DNA of 64,000 bases, from positions 1 to 64,000 of the forward strand of contig CAYHEC010000020.1 in the NCBI GenBank assembly GCA_964355675.1. The letters run 5' to 3'. The position numbers and the translations under genes were made by a program. Origin of the DNA: CAMBDS01 sp964355675. GTDB taxonomy: Bacteria; Electryoneota; AABM5-125-24; Hatepunaeales; Hatepunaeaceae. Positions 7,973 through 17,274 of the stretch are shown in pieces. How positions within the stretch are numbered: position 1 is the first letter of the stretch; each line of letters opens with the position of its first letter. The notes under the pieces are model-generated. The model did no database searches. It had not been told where the DNA came from and was given only the letters and a program-made list of their open reading frames with translations.

Positions 7973-9428
7973 TCCCGCTTTCCTCTTTCCTCTTTCCCAT
8001 CTGTGCCACCCCAAACGCCAGCCCCGTCGCGATGAACATCTGCCACGGGAAAGCAAGGACTTTGGAGAACAGGCTCTGCATCGTCACAACGGATCCGAAG
8101 CCGACCAACAGTGCCGCAACAACGCTCGCCGACGAGCCGCGCTTGGTGAACAACGCCGTCAGATAGACCGCGACCAGTCCACTATAGGCAAAAACCATCA
8201 CCGACAATGCGAAGTCGATCAGCGTCGTGCCGGGATTAGCCTCCTGCCAGACCGCGCTCACCATGGCGAACAGCCCGAGCACTACCCCCCACCCAATCAC
8301 AGCGAGCATTCCGACATTGATATAGTGCCTGTCCAGTAGTCCCGGCTTGAACCGCTGATAGAAGTCATGCACAAACGCCGAAGACATCGCGTTGAGACCC
8401 GTCCCTAACGCCGCGGCAAAAAGTCCCGCCAACATCAGCCCCGGCATTCCGGGCGGCATCTCGCGCAGGATGAAAGTAAGGAACACCTCCCGACTGCCTT
8501 CCGGCTGATAAGCCGGAGCCATCGCCCCCATCGCCGCAGGCTGCTGATAGAACACATAAAGCAACAACCCGGCAATCATAAACAGCGCCGTCACCGGTAT
8601 CCCGACCAGTATCCCCCCGATTGCCGAACGACTTCCGGACACTGCCGACTTGCAGGTGAGCATCTTCTGAGCCAGATCCTGATCGGTTCCGTAAGCTCCA
8701 AGGTTGAGCAAGCTGAACCCAAATATCGCGGTCAGGAAAGTATAGGTATGTTTTGGATCGAAGCCATCGAAGCCGAGCTTGAACAGCGTCAACTTCGACG
8801 CCGCGTCTCCTCCGGGGTGCTTTAAGACCTCAACAATCTCTCCAAGCGACAACGGTATCTTCTGGAGCAGAACCACGATAGCAATGATTGCCGCTCCAGT
8901 GAAAATCGCCGTCTGGATCACATCTGTCCATATGACGCTCTTGATGCCTCCCACCAACGTATAGAAAATGGTTACTATAGTCAGTACTGCAATACAGATA
9001 AACAGATGATCCAGTTTGGTGTCGCCGAATACGATCAGCGAAGCTGGCAAAGCCGCAATGTATAGCCGGGCTCCCGATGCGAACACTCTTCCAAGTAGGT
9101 AAGCGCTTCCCGCCGCTAATCGTGCCGCCAGACCAAACTTTCGCTCCAGTATTCCATATACCGTCATGTCGTTGTTTTTGTAGAATATCGGCACAAAGAA
9201 ATAGGCGACAATCAGAACGGCTATGACCGAGCCGACATTAGCGATAAGGTAACTAAGGTCGCCTTTGTACGACTGTTGAGGCCCGCCGATGAACGTCGCA
9301 CCGGAGAGCGCCGCCGAAAGCAGTGAGATCGCCGCCGCCCAGGCAGGTATTTTCCCTCCGCCGAGGAAGTAATCCTTGGTAGTTTCCTGACGTTTGGAAA
9401 GGATCGCTCCGGTTATTGCGACGATCAC
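7962..9428 (-). CDS. Sodium:solute symporter (SSS) family transporter
   Basis: This is an inner-membrane Na+-coupled transporter of the SSS family with about a dozen hydrophobic segments. Typical features are KDYFLGGGKIPAWAAAISLLSAALSGATFIGGP at the N-terminus (TM1-TM2 loop and TM2), ARLAAGSAYLLGR, YTLVGGIKSVIWTDVIQ and NLGAYGTDQDLAQKML. The substrate cannot be read from sequence; sugar, sialic-acid or proline-type permeases share these motifs. The first canonical start is GTG at 9428, but TM1 homology (LDWLILGGYFVIVAIT) extends about 17 codons upstream to an ATC at 9479, which has AAGGA at ideal spacing. The gene overlaps the sorting-domain gene downstream. Confidence 0.9.
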   Translation of the reverse strand: MIVAITGAILSKRQETTKDYFLGGGKIPAWAAAISLLSAALSGATFIGGPQQSYKGDLSYLIANVGSVIAVLIVAYFFVPIFYKNNDMTVYGILERKFGLAARLAAGSAYLLGRVFASGARLYIAALPASLIVFGDTKLDHLFICIAVLTIVTIFYTLVGGIKSVIWTDVIQTAIFTGAAIIAIVVLLQKIPLSLGEIVEVLKHPGGDAASKLTLFKLGFDGFDPKHTYTFLTAIFGFSLLNLGAYGTDQDLAQKMLTCKSAVSGSRSAIGGILVGIPVTALFMIAGLLLYVFYQQPAAMGAMAPAYQPEGSREVFLTFILREMPPGMPGLMLAGLFAAALGTGLNAMSSAFVHDFYQRFKPGLLDRHYINVGMLAVIGWGVVLGLFAMVSAVWQEANPGTTLIDFALSVMVFAYSGLVAVYLTALFTKRGSSASVVAALLVGFGSVVTMQSLFSKVLAFPWQMFIATGLAFGVAQMGKRKEESGNEA

Positions 9429-9501
9429 GAAATAGCCGCCAAGTATCAGCCAGTCGAGAGTTGCGAAGTGTTTTTCGATAGCGTTTTCCTTCTTAGAAGC
9501 T

Positions 9502-9559
9502 GGCGGACTACAGTCCGCCCCACTTTTCGTGGTTCGGTGGGGCGGACAGTTGTCCGCCC
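9502..9559. repeat. Inverted pair of GGCGGAC...GTCCGCC palindromes
   Basis: GGCGGACTACAGTCCGCC (9503-9520) and GGCGGACAGTTGTCCGCC (9541-9558), joined by CCCAC...GTGGG arms, form a cruciform-like pair 5' of the symporter gene. They resemble the other dispersed palindromes. Confidence 0.65.
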
Positions 9560-9579
9560 TTATTTACCGTTCCCTTCAA

Positions 9580-9614
9580 TATAAACAAAGAGGGCGCTCA
9601 ACCGAGCGCCCTCT
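9580..9614 (-). terminator. Rho-independent terminator
   Basis: On the minus strand, an 11-bp perfect stem AGAGGGCGCTC/GAGCGCCCTCT with a 4-base loop is followed by TTTGTTTAT. It lies 21 bp after the stop of the 9635-12325 gene. Confidence 0.85.
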
Positions 9615-9634
9615 GCAAAGAATATGGAAAGACT

Positions 9635-12325
9635 TTATCTAACCAGCGCGACTTTGCGGATGCTTTCTTTGCCGTTGTTAAGTACCTTGACAACGTAAAT
9701 TCCCGATGCCGAGCCTTCGCCGTTCCAGATAACCGAGTGTTTGCCAGCTTGTAGCTCTTCGTCAAGCAACGAGGCTACCTGCTGACCAGCGAGATTGTAG
9801 ATTGCAACTTTGGTCAATCCGGCTTCCGGTAATGCGAACGAAAGCCTCACCTGATTGTTGAATGGATTGGGGTAGGGTTCGGCAAGCGCGAATTCAGAGA
9901 CCGAGACAGGTACATCTGCCAGCTCTAAGATCGATAAACCATTTGTGGTATAAACTTTATCGCCTTCAAGCCAATTTACTGAAACGTCTCTCTCCGACAT
10001 TCCATCCCAAAGCCTAAAGCTCAACGCCTCCCCTTCGATGGCTCCATCGATTTCGGGAGTGGTGGGATCGTCTGCCCAGACAGCCAATCCGGTTAGGGAA
10101 GTCTTTGTCTCAAGCGATGCTGCACCGACGCAGAGACCAGTCGATGTATATACTCCAATCTCGGAATCTTCGTTCGTACCTAAACCTTCTATTGTCAGAA
10201 GAAGACTCATATTCGAACCTGTCATGGTCGGTTCGGTGAAATGTATCGGATCTGCTTGAATCGATCCGGGACGAGGCATTTCCCGCGGAGGGCGTACCGG
10301 GTAGATGAGTGTCGCATCGGCAGTCAGTTTGATCCAGAATCCCTGTCCCGGGCGCATTGCTCCCATATTACTGTAGTTACGACTGGGAAGGTAGAATTGT
10401 CCTGAACCATTCTTGATCAAGACAGTACTCCCGGCAATCGTCTCAATTGCTACTGCCGGTGGAAGTTGGAAGGTCGGATAGTAAGGGATGATCGACCAGC
10501 CTTGGGTCAGAGCCAATTCCCGATCTGCGGGAATCGTGCTCCCTACTGCACTGAAAGTCGCGTCTGCCGCAACTTTTATTTGATAGCCTTCAGATGAATT
10601 CCAATGAGAGATGTTATTGAAGTCTCGCATCGGATAATAGAACTGCCCTGCGTCGTTCTTCAGTATCAACAGACGATCGTCGATAAGAAGTGGCGCCATC
10701 AACTCTCTAATCACTGTACTTTGTGGTACAATATTTAGAGAAATTAGGTTCCAACCACGGGCAAGCTCAATATTTTGACGGGTGGTCAATTCGAGCCCAA
10801 CTATTGTGTAGCCGTTAATCTGGAAGTATTCATCACCGGAAAGGCCTCCCGGAATAATGACAAGCGGAATGTCAGTCTCGGTCTCAGGATCCCAAGCTTT
10901 GAAAGAAAATGTATCATCGGCTGTAAATCCTTCAATTGCTTCGGTTTCTTCATCATCAGACCAGGCGATTATAGAGAATTCATAGCCCCAGAATTGCCCC
11001 GTTCCACAAATGAGTCCTGACTGAGTCATTACGGCAACATCCAACCCTCGCTGTTGAGGGTTGAGCCCATTGGATCCCCTGAGGTTCTCCACGAAGAAGG
11101 TGTGATTTAAGCCGCTGCTCATATCAAACTCATAGTGTCGATAATCGGGATCTGGAGCCGTTCGGCAAATCCACCCCCCAGTCGAACCTTCGACCGGATT
11201 GCGCTGACCACAGATGATAAAATCCCCATCTGCATTTTGGGCGAGTGCATTGGCTTGTTCCACAACGTTGCCCGTGACCGGAGGAATAACAAACCAAGTA
11301 GGAAATCCCTGCTCGTTCAGCCTAAACAGATACCCATTGGTCGGATAACCGTCAATCACAATGGCTCCTGCTATCGCGTATCCGCCACTGGCGCAGGAAA
11401 TTATCCGGCTCGGCTGCCATATATAGGGAGTTCCGGGCGGACTGTAGATTTCATAGTTGTTGAGCGTACTACCCTCAGCATCGGTAATCACGACCATTGT
11501 CGTCGTTACTTCTTCCCCAGAGTCTTCGTACTGTGCATAACCAACTAGGGCAAAGCCTCCGTCCGGTGCGGGGACCATATCTTGCAGAATCCATCTGTAG
11601 GCGTTAACTCCCGAATACTGGGATTCCCACATCAATTCGCCATCTTCGGTAAGTCGTTTAAGACAGTACTCACTATTGGTTCCCTCAACATTCGTCACTT
11701 GCATAAGCGCCATCATGTACCCGCCATCGTCCGTTTGAATTATCCTGCGTGGATAGCTCGGTAATTCAGATATGAAAGTACGAGTCCATTCCAATTCATA
11801 GTTACGGTCGAGTTTCAAGACAAGGGTACGTTGATCGCTGCCGTTTTGCGCCATGCTTAGCGCAAGCAGAACAAGCCCTCCATCACTGGTTGTAGCAATA
11901 TCAATAGCCCACTCGTCTCGCTCTCCTGAGTAATTTCGAGACCAGAGAGAGTCGCCATTATAATTGACCTTCAGAAGCCAGATATCGCGTAGTTCCTGGG
12001 CGAACGAACTTGTTCCCCCGGCTAACATCAGGTTACCTTCAGCGAGATGAACAAGAGCCATGGCAGACTCAGGTCCATCACCCCCATAATTATACGAAAT
12101 GGTATTCTCGCCTTGTGCGTCACTTCGGACTAACCAGGCATGTGCAGGTCCATTATTCAAAAAGGTCTGTCCGGCGTAGGCAAAACCGGCATCGCCAATG
12201 CTAACGCAATCATAGATTAATGCGAAACCGCCACCAGGAACACTTATCTGGGTTTCGATAGCCGGCTGGGCAAAAAGGAGACTGCTACTCAGCAAAACAG
12301 AGAAAACGGTGAATCTCAGAAACAT
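9635..12325 (-). CDS. Large secreted protein with DGG repeats and T9SS-type sorting domain
   Basis: The 896-residue product begins with a signal peptide (MFLRFTVFSVLLSSSLLFAQP). Residues 1-390 carry DGG-type repeat units (DAGFAYAGQ, DGGLVLLALS, DGGYMMALMQ, DGGFALVGYA) like the neighbouring paralogues. The middle has two 'GWN(L/I)IS..GYQIKV/GFWIKL' modules (RGWNLISLNIVPQ near 525, QGWSIIPYYP near 610) that are frequent in FCB secreted proteins. The end is a sorting domain: AEPYPNPFNNQVRLSF, VAIYNLAGQQVASLL, HSVIWNGEGSASGIYVVKV and IRKVALVR. It is probably exported by a type IX system and anchored or released at the surface. The function is unknown. A strong terminator follows. Confidence 0.85.
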   Translation of the reverse strand: MFLRFTVFSVLLSSSLLFAQPAIETQISVPGGGFALIYDCVSIGDAGFAYAGQTFLNNGPAHAWLVRSDAQGENTISYNYGGDGPESAMALVHLAEGNLMLAGGTSSFAQELRDIWLLKVNYNGDSLWSRNYSGERDEWAIDIATTSDGGLVLLALSMAQNGSDQRTLVLKLDRNYELEWTRTFISELPSYPRRIIQTDDGGYMMALMQVTNVEGTNSEYCLKRLTEDGELMWESQYSGVNAYRWILQDMVPAPDGGFALVGYAQYEDSGEEVTTTMVVITDAEGSTLNNYEIYSPPGTPYIWQPSRIISCASGGYAIAGAIVIDGYPTNGYLFRLNEQGFPTWFVIPPVTGNVVEQANALAQNADGDFIICGQRNPVEGSTGGWICRTAPDPDYRHYEFDMSSGLNHTFFVENLRGSNGLNPQQRGLDVAVMTQSGLICGTGQFWGYEFSIIAWSDDEETEAIEGFTADDTFSFKAWDPETETDIPLVIIPGGLSGDEYFQINGYTIVGLELTTRQNIELARGWNLISLNIVPQSTVIRELMAPLLIDDRLLILKNDAGQFYYPMRDFNNISHWNSSEGYQIKVAADATFSAVGSTIPADRELALTQGWSIIPYYPTFQLPPAVAIETIAGSTVLIKNGSGQFYLPSRNYSNMGAMRPGQGFWIKLTADATLIYPVRPPREMPRPGSIQADPIHFTEPTMTGSNMSLLLTIEGLGTNEDSEIGVYTSTGLCVGAASLETKTSLTGLAVWADDPTTPEIDGAIEGEALSFRLWDGMSERDVSVNWLEGDKVYTTNGLSILELADVPVSVSEFALAEPYPNPFNNQVRLSFALPEAGLTKVAIYNLAGQQVASLLDEELQAGKHSVIWNGEGSASGIYVVKVLNNGKESIRKVALVR

Positions 12326-12687
12326 TGGAACCTCAGTGTATAGAGTTGATTGTTGCAGTCATTCGATATGAAAGACTGTTGAGGGGAAAATCAGCTTTGC
12401 CTTGTGCGGCAGAAGTTGCAAGCGGGACCCGGTGAGTGGAAGGTCGCTGGGAGCAGGTCGTATCCGAGTAAGAAATGGCGCACAGTGGTGTAACTATACG
12501 AAGGAGAATAAAAGTTGTTTGTGATGTAGGTCACTCGATCTGTGCTAATTGAAGAAAGGTAAAATCAGTAGCTGAAATATTGATAATACCCATCCATTCC
12601 ATTACAATATAACCTCAGACACTGCGGGACGGATGCTAATACCTTATCTTTCGTCCATTTAGAACTATCACAACTTTTCCATTGGCG
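12326..12687. other. Intergenic region without recognisable gene
   Basis: About 360 bp separate the start of the large secreted protein from the end of the small membrane protein. No convincing frame, RNA or repeat was found. It presumably contains the promoter of the 12325 gene. Confidence 0.4.
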
Positions 12688-13014
12688 CTACATTTGTTTA
12701 CTATCCAAGATCTCTGACAGTAAATAGAATAATCCCAATGCTATCAGAGGCACGGAAACGACCAGAGCTTTCAGATGCGTCTCCTGCTTTACGAAGACGA
12801 ACATGACCACTCCAAGTCCAATGATGATCAACGACCCGACGCGTGGCGCGTTTGAGGCTATCATTGCCGCGATCAACAACAATCCCCCGGGCACGACTGC
12901 CTTGATAAGAGCTTTCTCAATACCGGCGTGCCCCATCAGGGCGGTGATAAAGCCGTAAGCCACCCAGGCGAATGCAACGTAAAACGCAACTCGCTTGGCG
13001 CGTAAACTCCACAT
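12688..13014 (-). CDS. Small multispanning membrane protein, unknown
   Basis: The ATG at 13014 is preceded by AAAGGA at 6 bases and is preferred over an upstream frame extension. The 108 residues form about four hydrophobic segments (VAFYVAFAWVAYGFITALMG, GGLLLIAAMIASNA, VGSLIIIGLGVVMFVFV, LKALVVSVPLIALGLFYLL). I recognise no family. It stands alone between a secreted-protein gene and the divergent citrate lyase gene. Confidence 0.65.
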   Translation of the reverse strand: MWSLRAKRVAFYVAFAWVAYGFITALMGHAGIEKALIKAVVPGGLLLIAAMIASNAPRVGSLIIIGLGVVMFVFVKQETHLKALVVSVPLIALGLFYLLSEILDSKQM

Positions 13015-13199
13015 GGTTGTTCCTTTGGTTAATGTTCCAGACAATACAAGTCTGTTGAAAAGTAAATATACAAAAAGTGGGACGCTATTGTTCGTCTTGC
13101 TTGAGTCATCAATTACTCGAATGTGCTATTGTCATTCGTTTCACTATCATATATAATATATGGTTATTGAAAAGACTCAAGAAGTAGAGAAATCAGCCC

Positions 13200-13264
13200 A
13201 AGCGGACGCCCTCGTCCGCTCTAAATTGCTTCGGAAAATCGGCGGACGAGGGCGTCCGCCTGTC
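13200..13264. repeat. Inverted pair of GCGGACGCCCTCGTCCGC palindromes
   Basis: AGCGGACGCCCTCGTCCGCT and GGCGGACGAGGGCGTCCGCC flank a short spacer upstream of the citDE gene. The same palindrome recurs at about 31937-32000 and 35829-35854, inside larger elements. Confidence 0.75.
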
Positions 13265-13293
13265 CGATTCGACTAAAAACAGACGAAAGTACT

Positions 13294-14520
13294 ATGGATG
13301 CATTTTCTGCGGGCCGGCGTGGCAAGGATGTCCGCTCCGATTGCTGGGCAAATTTCACACCACGCGATTCGGGCGGTATCGATCTGAATATTACGAGCAA
13401 AGTCTCTTCGATGTTTGGTGAATCTATCCGCACTCAGACTTTTGAAGTTCTGAACGCGCTCAAGATCGAGCATTGCCTGCTCGAAATCGAAGACGCCGGT
13501 GCGCTACCCTTTGTCATCAGCGCAAGGATCGAAGCCGCAGTGCGCCGATCATTAGACGCGCAATATGGAAAAGGCTGTATTGATCCTATGGCTGGATGGA
13601 TGCCTCCTTTCAAGCAACAATGTCGATATCCAACCTCACGTGACCGGCTTCGACGATCCCGGCTTTACCTCCCCGGCAACGAACCGAAGTACTTCCTCAA
13701 CGCTGGTCTGCACAAACCCGATGCGGTGATTCTCGACCTCGAAGACGCAGTTTCACCACTTGAAAAGGACGCCGCGCGAGTTATCGTGAGGAACGCACTC
13801 AGAACGATTGATTTCTACGGAGCGGAGCGAATGGTGCGAATCAATCAAGGCGAGATGGGAATCGTCGATCTTGAATGGATACTCCCGCACAACGTCCATG
13901 TAATTCTTATACCTAAGGTCGAAGACGCCGTTCAAATCAAGGAAGTTGAATACGCCATCCATAACCTCCAGACTCCGGGATCCAATTCAGAAATCAGAAA
14001 TCAGAACTCAGAAATCTTCCTGATGCCAATCATTGAGTCTGCCAAAGGCGGAATCAACGCCTACTCAATAGCGACTGCCTCGCCCAGGATAGTCGCCTTG
14101 GCGATTGGTCTGGAAGACTACACCGCTGACATCGGCGTGGAGCGAACCCTTGAGGGCAGGGAATCGTTCTGGCTCCGCTCGCAGGTCGTCAACGCCGCTA
14201 AAGCCGCTGGAATCCAAGCCATCGACACCGTCTTCTCTGATGTTGGAGATATGGAAGGCTTGAAGGCTTCGGTCAGGGAGTCGAAGTCACTCGGCTTCGA
14301 GGGACGCGGTTGCATCCACCCCCGCCAGATTCCTATCGTCCACGAGGCTTTCGCTCCGACCGACAAAGAGCTTGCCAAAGCCGAGCGCATCGTCGCAGCA
14401 TTCAAAGAGGCTGAGGAGAAGGGTTTGGGAGTTGTATCGCTTGGTTCGAAGATGATCGATCCGCCGGTGGTGAAAAGGGCGCTGAAGACGGTGGAAATGG
14501 CGAAACGAGTTCGAAAGTAG
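13294..14520 (+). CDS. citE: Fused citrate lyase acyl carrier protein (CitD) and beta subunit (CitE)
   Basis: The N-terminal 85 residues resemble CitD, the gamma subunit that carries the phosphoribosyl-dephospho-CoA group: AGRRGKDVRSDCW with Ser15 at the attachment position, GGIDLNITSKVSSMFGESIR and DAGALPFVISARIEAAVRRS. From about residue 115 the protein is CitE-like (DRLRRSRLYLPGNEPKYF, DAVILDLEDAVSPLEKDAAR, LMPIIESAKGGINAY, GLEDYTADIGVER, GRGCIHPRQIPIVHEAF), the citryl-ACP lyase of the HpcH/HpaI fold. CitF lies 6.2 kb downstream. Fusion of CitD to CitE is known in some lineages. Oddly, a 7-bp tandem array is read in frame as NSEIRNQNSEI. No citC or citX is seen here. Confidence 0.88.
   Translation: MDAFSAGRRGKDVRSDCWANFTPRDSGGIDLNITSKVSSMFGESIRTQTFEVLNALKIEHCLLEIEDAGALPFVISARIEAAVRRSLDAQYGKGCIDPMAGWMPPFKQQCRYPTSRDRLRRSRLYLPGNEPKYFLNAGLHKPDAVILDLEDAVSPLEKDAARVIVRNALRTIDFYGAERMVRINQGEMGIVDLEWILPHNVHVILIPKVEDAVQIKEVEYAIHNLQTPGSNSEIRNQNSEIFLMPIIESAKGGINAYSIATASPRIVALAIGLEDYTADIGVERTLEGRESFWLRSQVVNAAKAAGIQAIDTVFSDVGDMEGLKASVRESKSLGFEGRGCIHPRQIPIVHEAFAPTDKELAKAERIVAAFKEAEEKGLGVVSLGSKMIDPPVVKRALKTVEMAKRVRK
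13987..14014. repeat. Heptanucleotide array inside citE, 4 x TCAGAAA
   Basis: Units TCAGAAA, TCAGAAA, TCAGAAC and TCAGAAA lie within the CitE coding frame. They give an Asn/Ser/Glu/Ile/Arg-rich insertion just before the conserved LMPIIESAKGG strand. Other arrays in the window are at gene ends; this one is intragenic. Confidence 0.85.
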
Positions 14521-14631
14521 TTTGAGTTCGCCGCTTTAGCGTGTCTGATATTCCGTTTGAGTTCACCGCTTTAGCTTGTCTGGAAGTCAAACAGGCTGAA
14601 GCTCTGAACTTTGAACCAAAGGAGCAATGAA

Positions 14632-16068
14632 ATGTGGAAAGTATTAGTACTGGCAACACTTTGCCTCACAAAGACAGGCATCTGCCAGCCGGGGGTCGAG
14701 TGGGAATTTCTGTGGCCGGACAACCCTCTCAATTCCTTCAGCATTATTGACAATATGCAACCAACACCGGACGGAGGGCTTTTACTACGCGGGACGGGCA
14801 ACGGAGAAGGCGTCGAATCCGGCATATATCTAATTAAAGTATCTTCGTTTGGCGAAATAGAGTGGCTGAAGCGGACTGAAGATTCATGGCCAATTCATGA
14901 TTTGGTGCTACCTGACGAGGGCGCAAACAATGGTATATTGCTCATCGGATATATTTATGATGGAAATCGCATTACAGGCATTCGGGTCACGACTCTTAAT
15001 TATGAGGGAGACTCTATACGCTCAGTAGATTATGCCTCAGAGATGAGTTACAGTCTAATCGCTCAGACAATTTCAGGGAACATCGTGCTGATCGAGAAAA
15101 ATGGACAAAATCTTGTTGAAAGTTTTGTTATTAGCCCTGCAGGTGATTCGTTGAATACCTTTGAAACACAAACGAACTCCCAAATGTGGGGTAGGCAATT
15201 TTTGGTAAAAAGAACTAATAGAAATCCAATTTTCGTTTCCCTTTCACAAGTGGATCAAAGCATTGGCATAACAACTTTCAATATAACGTCGGATGGAGAA
15301 CCAATCGATGAAACATTTAATTTGATTGATTATGATGGTGGTGATATTAACAAAATCATCGCCACATCTGACGGTGGATTCCTCCTGTCCGGTTTTGGAC
15401 ATGAGATAATAAAAATGAATGCTGACTTCGAACTCGAATGGCAACGCAACTATGAATATGGACAAAATGGTGATGATTACTTCAAGACCATCAACGCGAT
15501 CACCGAATTAGAGAATACTGGTTTTCTTATCTCTGCGGCTTGCGGGACAAGTGATAGTCCCGCTACACTCACGTTGATTAGGGTCGATGCTATTGGACGG
15601 ATGATTTATGCTCAGGATAATGATCAAATGACGATAGAAGGGGGTTTCAACGCGTTCATCACGGTGGCAGACGACGGAGGCTACTACCACGCATCGACGA
15701 GTTACGATACTAATGAAGATGGCTTTCTAATCGGCAAACGCTTCTGGCTATTCAAAACCGAACCCGACGTCTGGGGTGTCGATGATCCTTCGCCTCCTCT
15801 CCTCCCTGCTGAGACGAGTTTCACCCTATTCCCCAATCCTTGCAACCAGCAGATCGGGATCAAACTGCAATTGACACATGCCGGGTTGCAAACACTGAAC
15901 ATCTTCAGCTCCGCCGGTCGTCTCGAACGCGAGATCAATCTGGGATTTCTTCCTGCAGGCGAATCAACACAAGTTATCTCTGATCATAGTCTATGTAACG
16001 GCGTCTATTTCATCCATCTCGTCAATGATATCCATTCCGCTCCACAACCAATTGTAATCTTGAAATAA
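14632..16068 (+). CDS. Secreted DGG-repeat protein with divergent sorting domain
   Basis: The ATG at 14632 has AGGAG 7 bases upstream and opens a signal peptide (MWKVLVLATLCLTKTGICQP). The 478-residue product has DGG units (DGGLLLRGTGNG, DGGFLLSGFGH, DGGYYHAST) like the proteins at 6467, 9635 and 39994. Its C-terminal domain (FTLFPNPCNQQIGIKL, LNIFSSAGRLEREI, NGVYFIHLVND, QPIVILK) is a divergent sorting domain lacking the usual WNA and basic RK end. The middle of the gene is visibly more A+T-rich than its neighbours. The MFS gene starts 3 bp after the stop. Confidence 0.78.
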   Translation: MWKVLVLATLCLTKTGICQPGVEWEFLWPDNPLNSFSIIDNMQPTPDGGLLLRGTGNGEGVESGIYLIKVSSFGEIEWLKRTEDSWPIHDLVLPDEGANNGILLIGYIYDGNRITGIRVTTLNYEGDSIRSVDYASEMSYSLIAQTISGNIVLIEKNGQNLVESFVISPAGDSLNTFETQTNSQMWGRQFLVKRTNRNPIFVSLSQVDQSIGITTFNITSDGEPIDETFNLIDYDGGDINKIIATSDGGFLLSGFGHEIIKMNADFELEWQRNYEYGQNGDDYFKTINAITELENTGFLISAACGTSDSPATLTLIRVDAIGRMIYAQDNDQMTIEGGFNAFITVADDGGYYHASTSYDTNEDGFLIGKRFWLFKTEPDVWGVDDPSPPLLPAETSFTLFPNPCNQQIGIKLQLTHAGLQTLNIFSSAGRLEREINLGFLPAGESTQVISDHSLCNGVYFIHLVNDIHSAPQPIVILK

Positions 16069-16071
16069 ACC

Positions 16072-17274
16072 TTGAAACCTTCCCGCCTCCCCGCAACCGT
16101 CATCGTCCTTGGATTGGTCTCTTTCTTCACTGACTTCTCCAGCGAGATGATCTACCCCCTCCTGCCGGTCTTCCTGACGACCGTCCTTGGAGCCGGAGCC
16201 GTTGCTCTCGGCGTCATCGAGGGCGTCGCCGAGGCAACCGCCTCAGTGCTGAAGATCGTCTCAGGTTACTGGACAGACAAGGTTTCCCGCCGCAAGCCAT
16301 TCATTGTCGCAGGGTATGGACTGGCGAGTGTTGTCAGGCCGCTGATAGGACTGGCAAACGTCTGGCCAATGGTGCTTGGCTTGAGGTTTGTTGACCGGAT
16401 CGGCAAGGGGCTCAGGACTTCCCCGCGTGATTCATTGATCGCCGATGTCGTTGAACCGGCGCGCCGGGGCGAGGCTTACGGTTTCCATCGGGCAATGGAT
16501 CACGCCGGAGCCGTCGTCGGGCCGTTGGTCGCGGCGTTGTTGATGAGTTCGTTTGGAGTGCCGATCCGCACGGTCTTCCTGTTGGCGGCGATTCCAGCCG
16601 CGGTTGTCATAGTGATCCTCGTTTTTGGGCTGAAAGAGAAGCCAAGGGAGGTCAAGGTTAAGGCTGAGGTTAAGGTTAAGGTTGAGGTTAAGGCTGAGGT
16701 CAAGGTTGAGGCTGAGGAAGCAACATTCGCACCTGGCTTCAAGTTTTATCTTGTCACCGTGGGAATTTTCACGTTGGGAAATTCAACTGACGCCTTTTTA
16801 CTCCTGCGCATGACTGACGCCGGAGTATCGGCGGTCTGGATTTCGCTTTTGTGGGCGGCTCACCATGTGATAAAAATGACTGCCACTTTTTACGGTGGAA
16901 GATGGTCGGACAAACTTGGCTACAAACCGATGATTATCCTCGGCTGGATTGTCTATGCGGCGATATATTTCGGATTCGGGATGGTCGGAAAGGAGACGGG
17001 ACTGGTTGCGCTATTCCTTGCTTATGGCTTATATTTTGGCTTGACCGAACCTGCCGAAAAAGCCCTCGTCAGCCGGTTTGCCGCAACTCATTCACGAGGA
17101 AGAGCGTTCGGCTGGTTCCATGGAGTCGTCGGAATCGGAGCGTTACCAGCAAGTATCTTATTCGGTTTGCTTTACAAGTCATACGGCGCATTGACCGCAT
17201 TCGGACTCGGAGCCTGCCTCGCATTGACAGCGGCAGTCATGTTGACCATGATTAAGGTGAAAACAGATATATGA
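16072..17274 (+). CDS. MFS transporter with a (Val/Ala)-(Lys/Glu) repeat loop
   Basis: This is a 400-residue major facilitator with about twelve membrane segments. The N-terminus VLGLVSFFTDFSSEMIYPLLPVFL and the loop DRIGKGLRTSPRDSLIADV match a subgroup of MFS exporters common in environmental bacteria; the substrate is unknown. The central cytoplasmic loop after TM6 holds a 22-residue alternating VKVKAEVKVKVEV-type stretch encoded by a 6-bp tandem repeat. The start is a TTG only 3 bp after the previous stop, with no clear Shine-Dalgarno site, suggesting coupled translation. It overlaps the cupin gene by ATGA. Confidence 0.88.
   Translation: MKPSRLPATVIVLGLVSFFTDFSSEMIYPLLPVFLTTVLGAGAVALGVIEGVAEATASVLKIVSGYWTDKVSRRKPFIVAGYGLASVVRPLIGLANVWPMVLGLRFVDRIGKGLRTSPRDSLIADVVEPARRGEAYGFHRAMDHAGAVVGPLVAALLMSSFGVPIRTVFLLAAIPAAVVIVILVFGLKEKPREVKVKAEVKVKVEVKAEVKVEAEEATFAPGFKFYLVTVGIFTLGNSTDAFLLLRMTDAGVSAVWISLLWAAHHVIKMTATFYGGRWSDKLGYKPMIILGWIVYAAIYFGFGMVGKETGLVALFLAYGLYFGLTEPAEKALVSRFAATHSRGRAFGWFHGVVGIGALPASILFGLLYKSYGALTAFGLGACLALTAAVMLTMIKVKTDI
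16651..16716. repeat. In-frame hexanucleotide tandem repeat, 11 x GNYRAG
   Basis: Eleven 6-bp units such as GTCAAG, GTTAAG and GCTGAG encode alternating Val/Ala and Lys/Glu in the central loop of the MFS transporter. Units differ mainly at wobble and second bases, so the array is partly diverged. Confidence 0.9.

Noticed and set aside
16500..16742. Antisense frame rich in Thr/Ser/Leu opposite the MFS gene
   Set aside because: It is the complement of the hexamer repeat and has no ribosome site or independent support.
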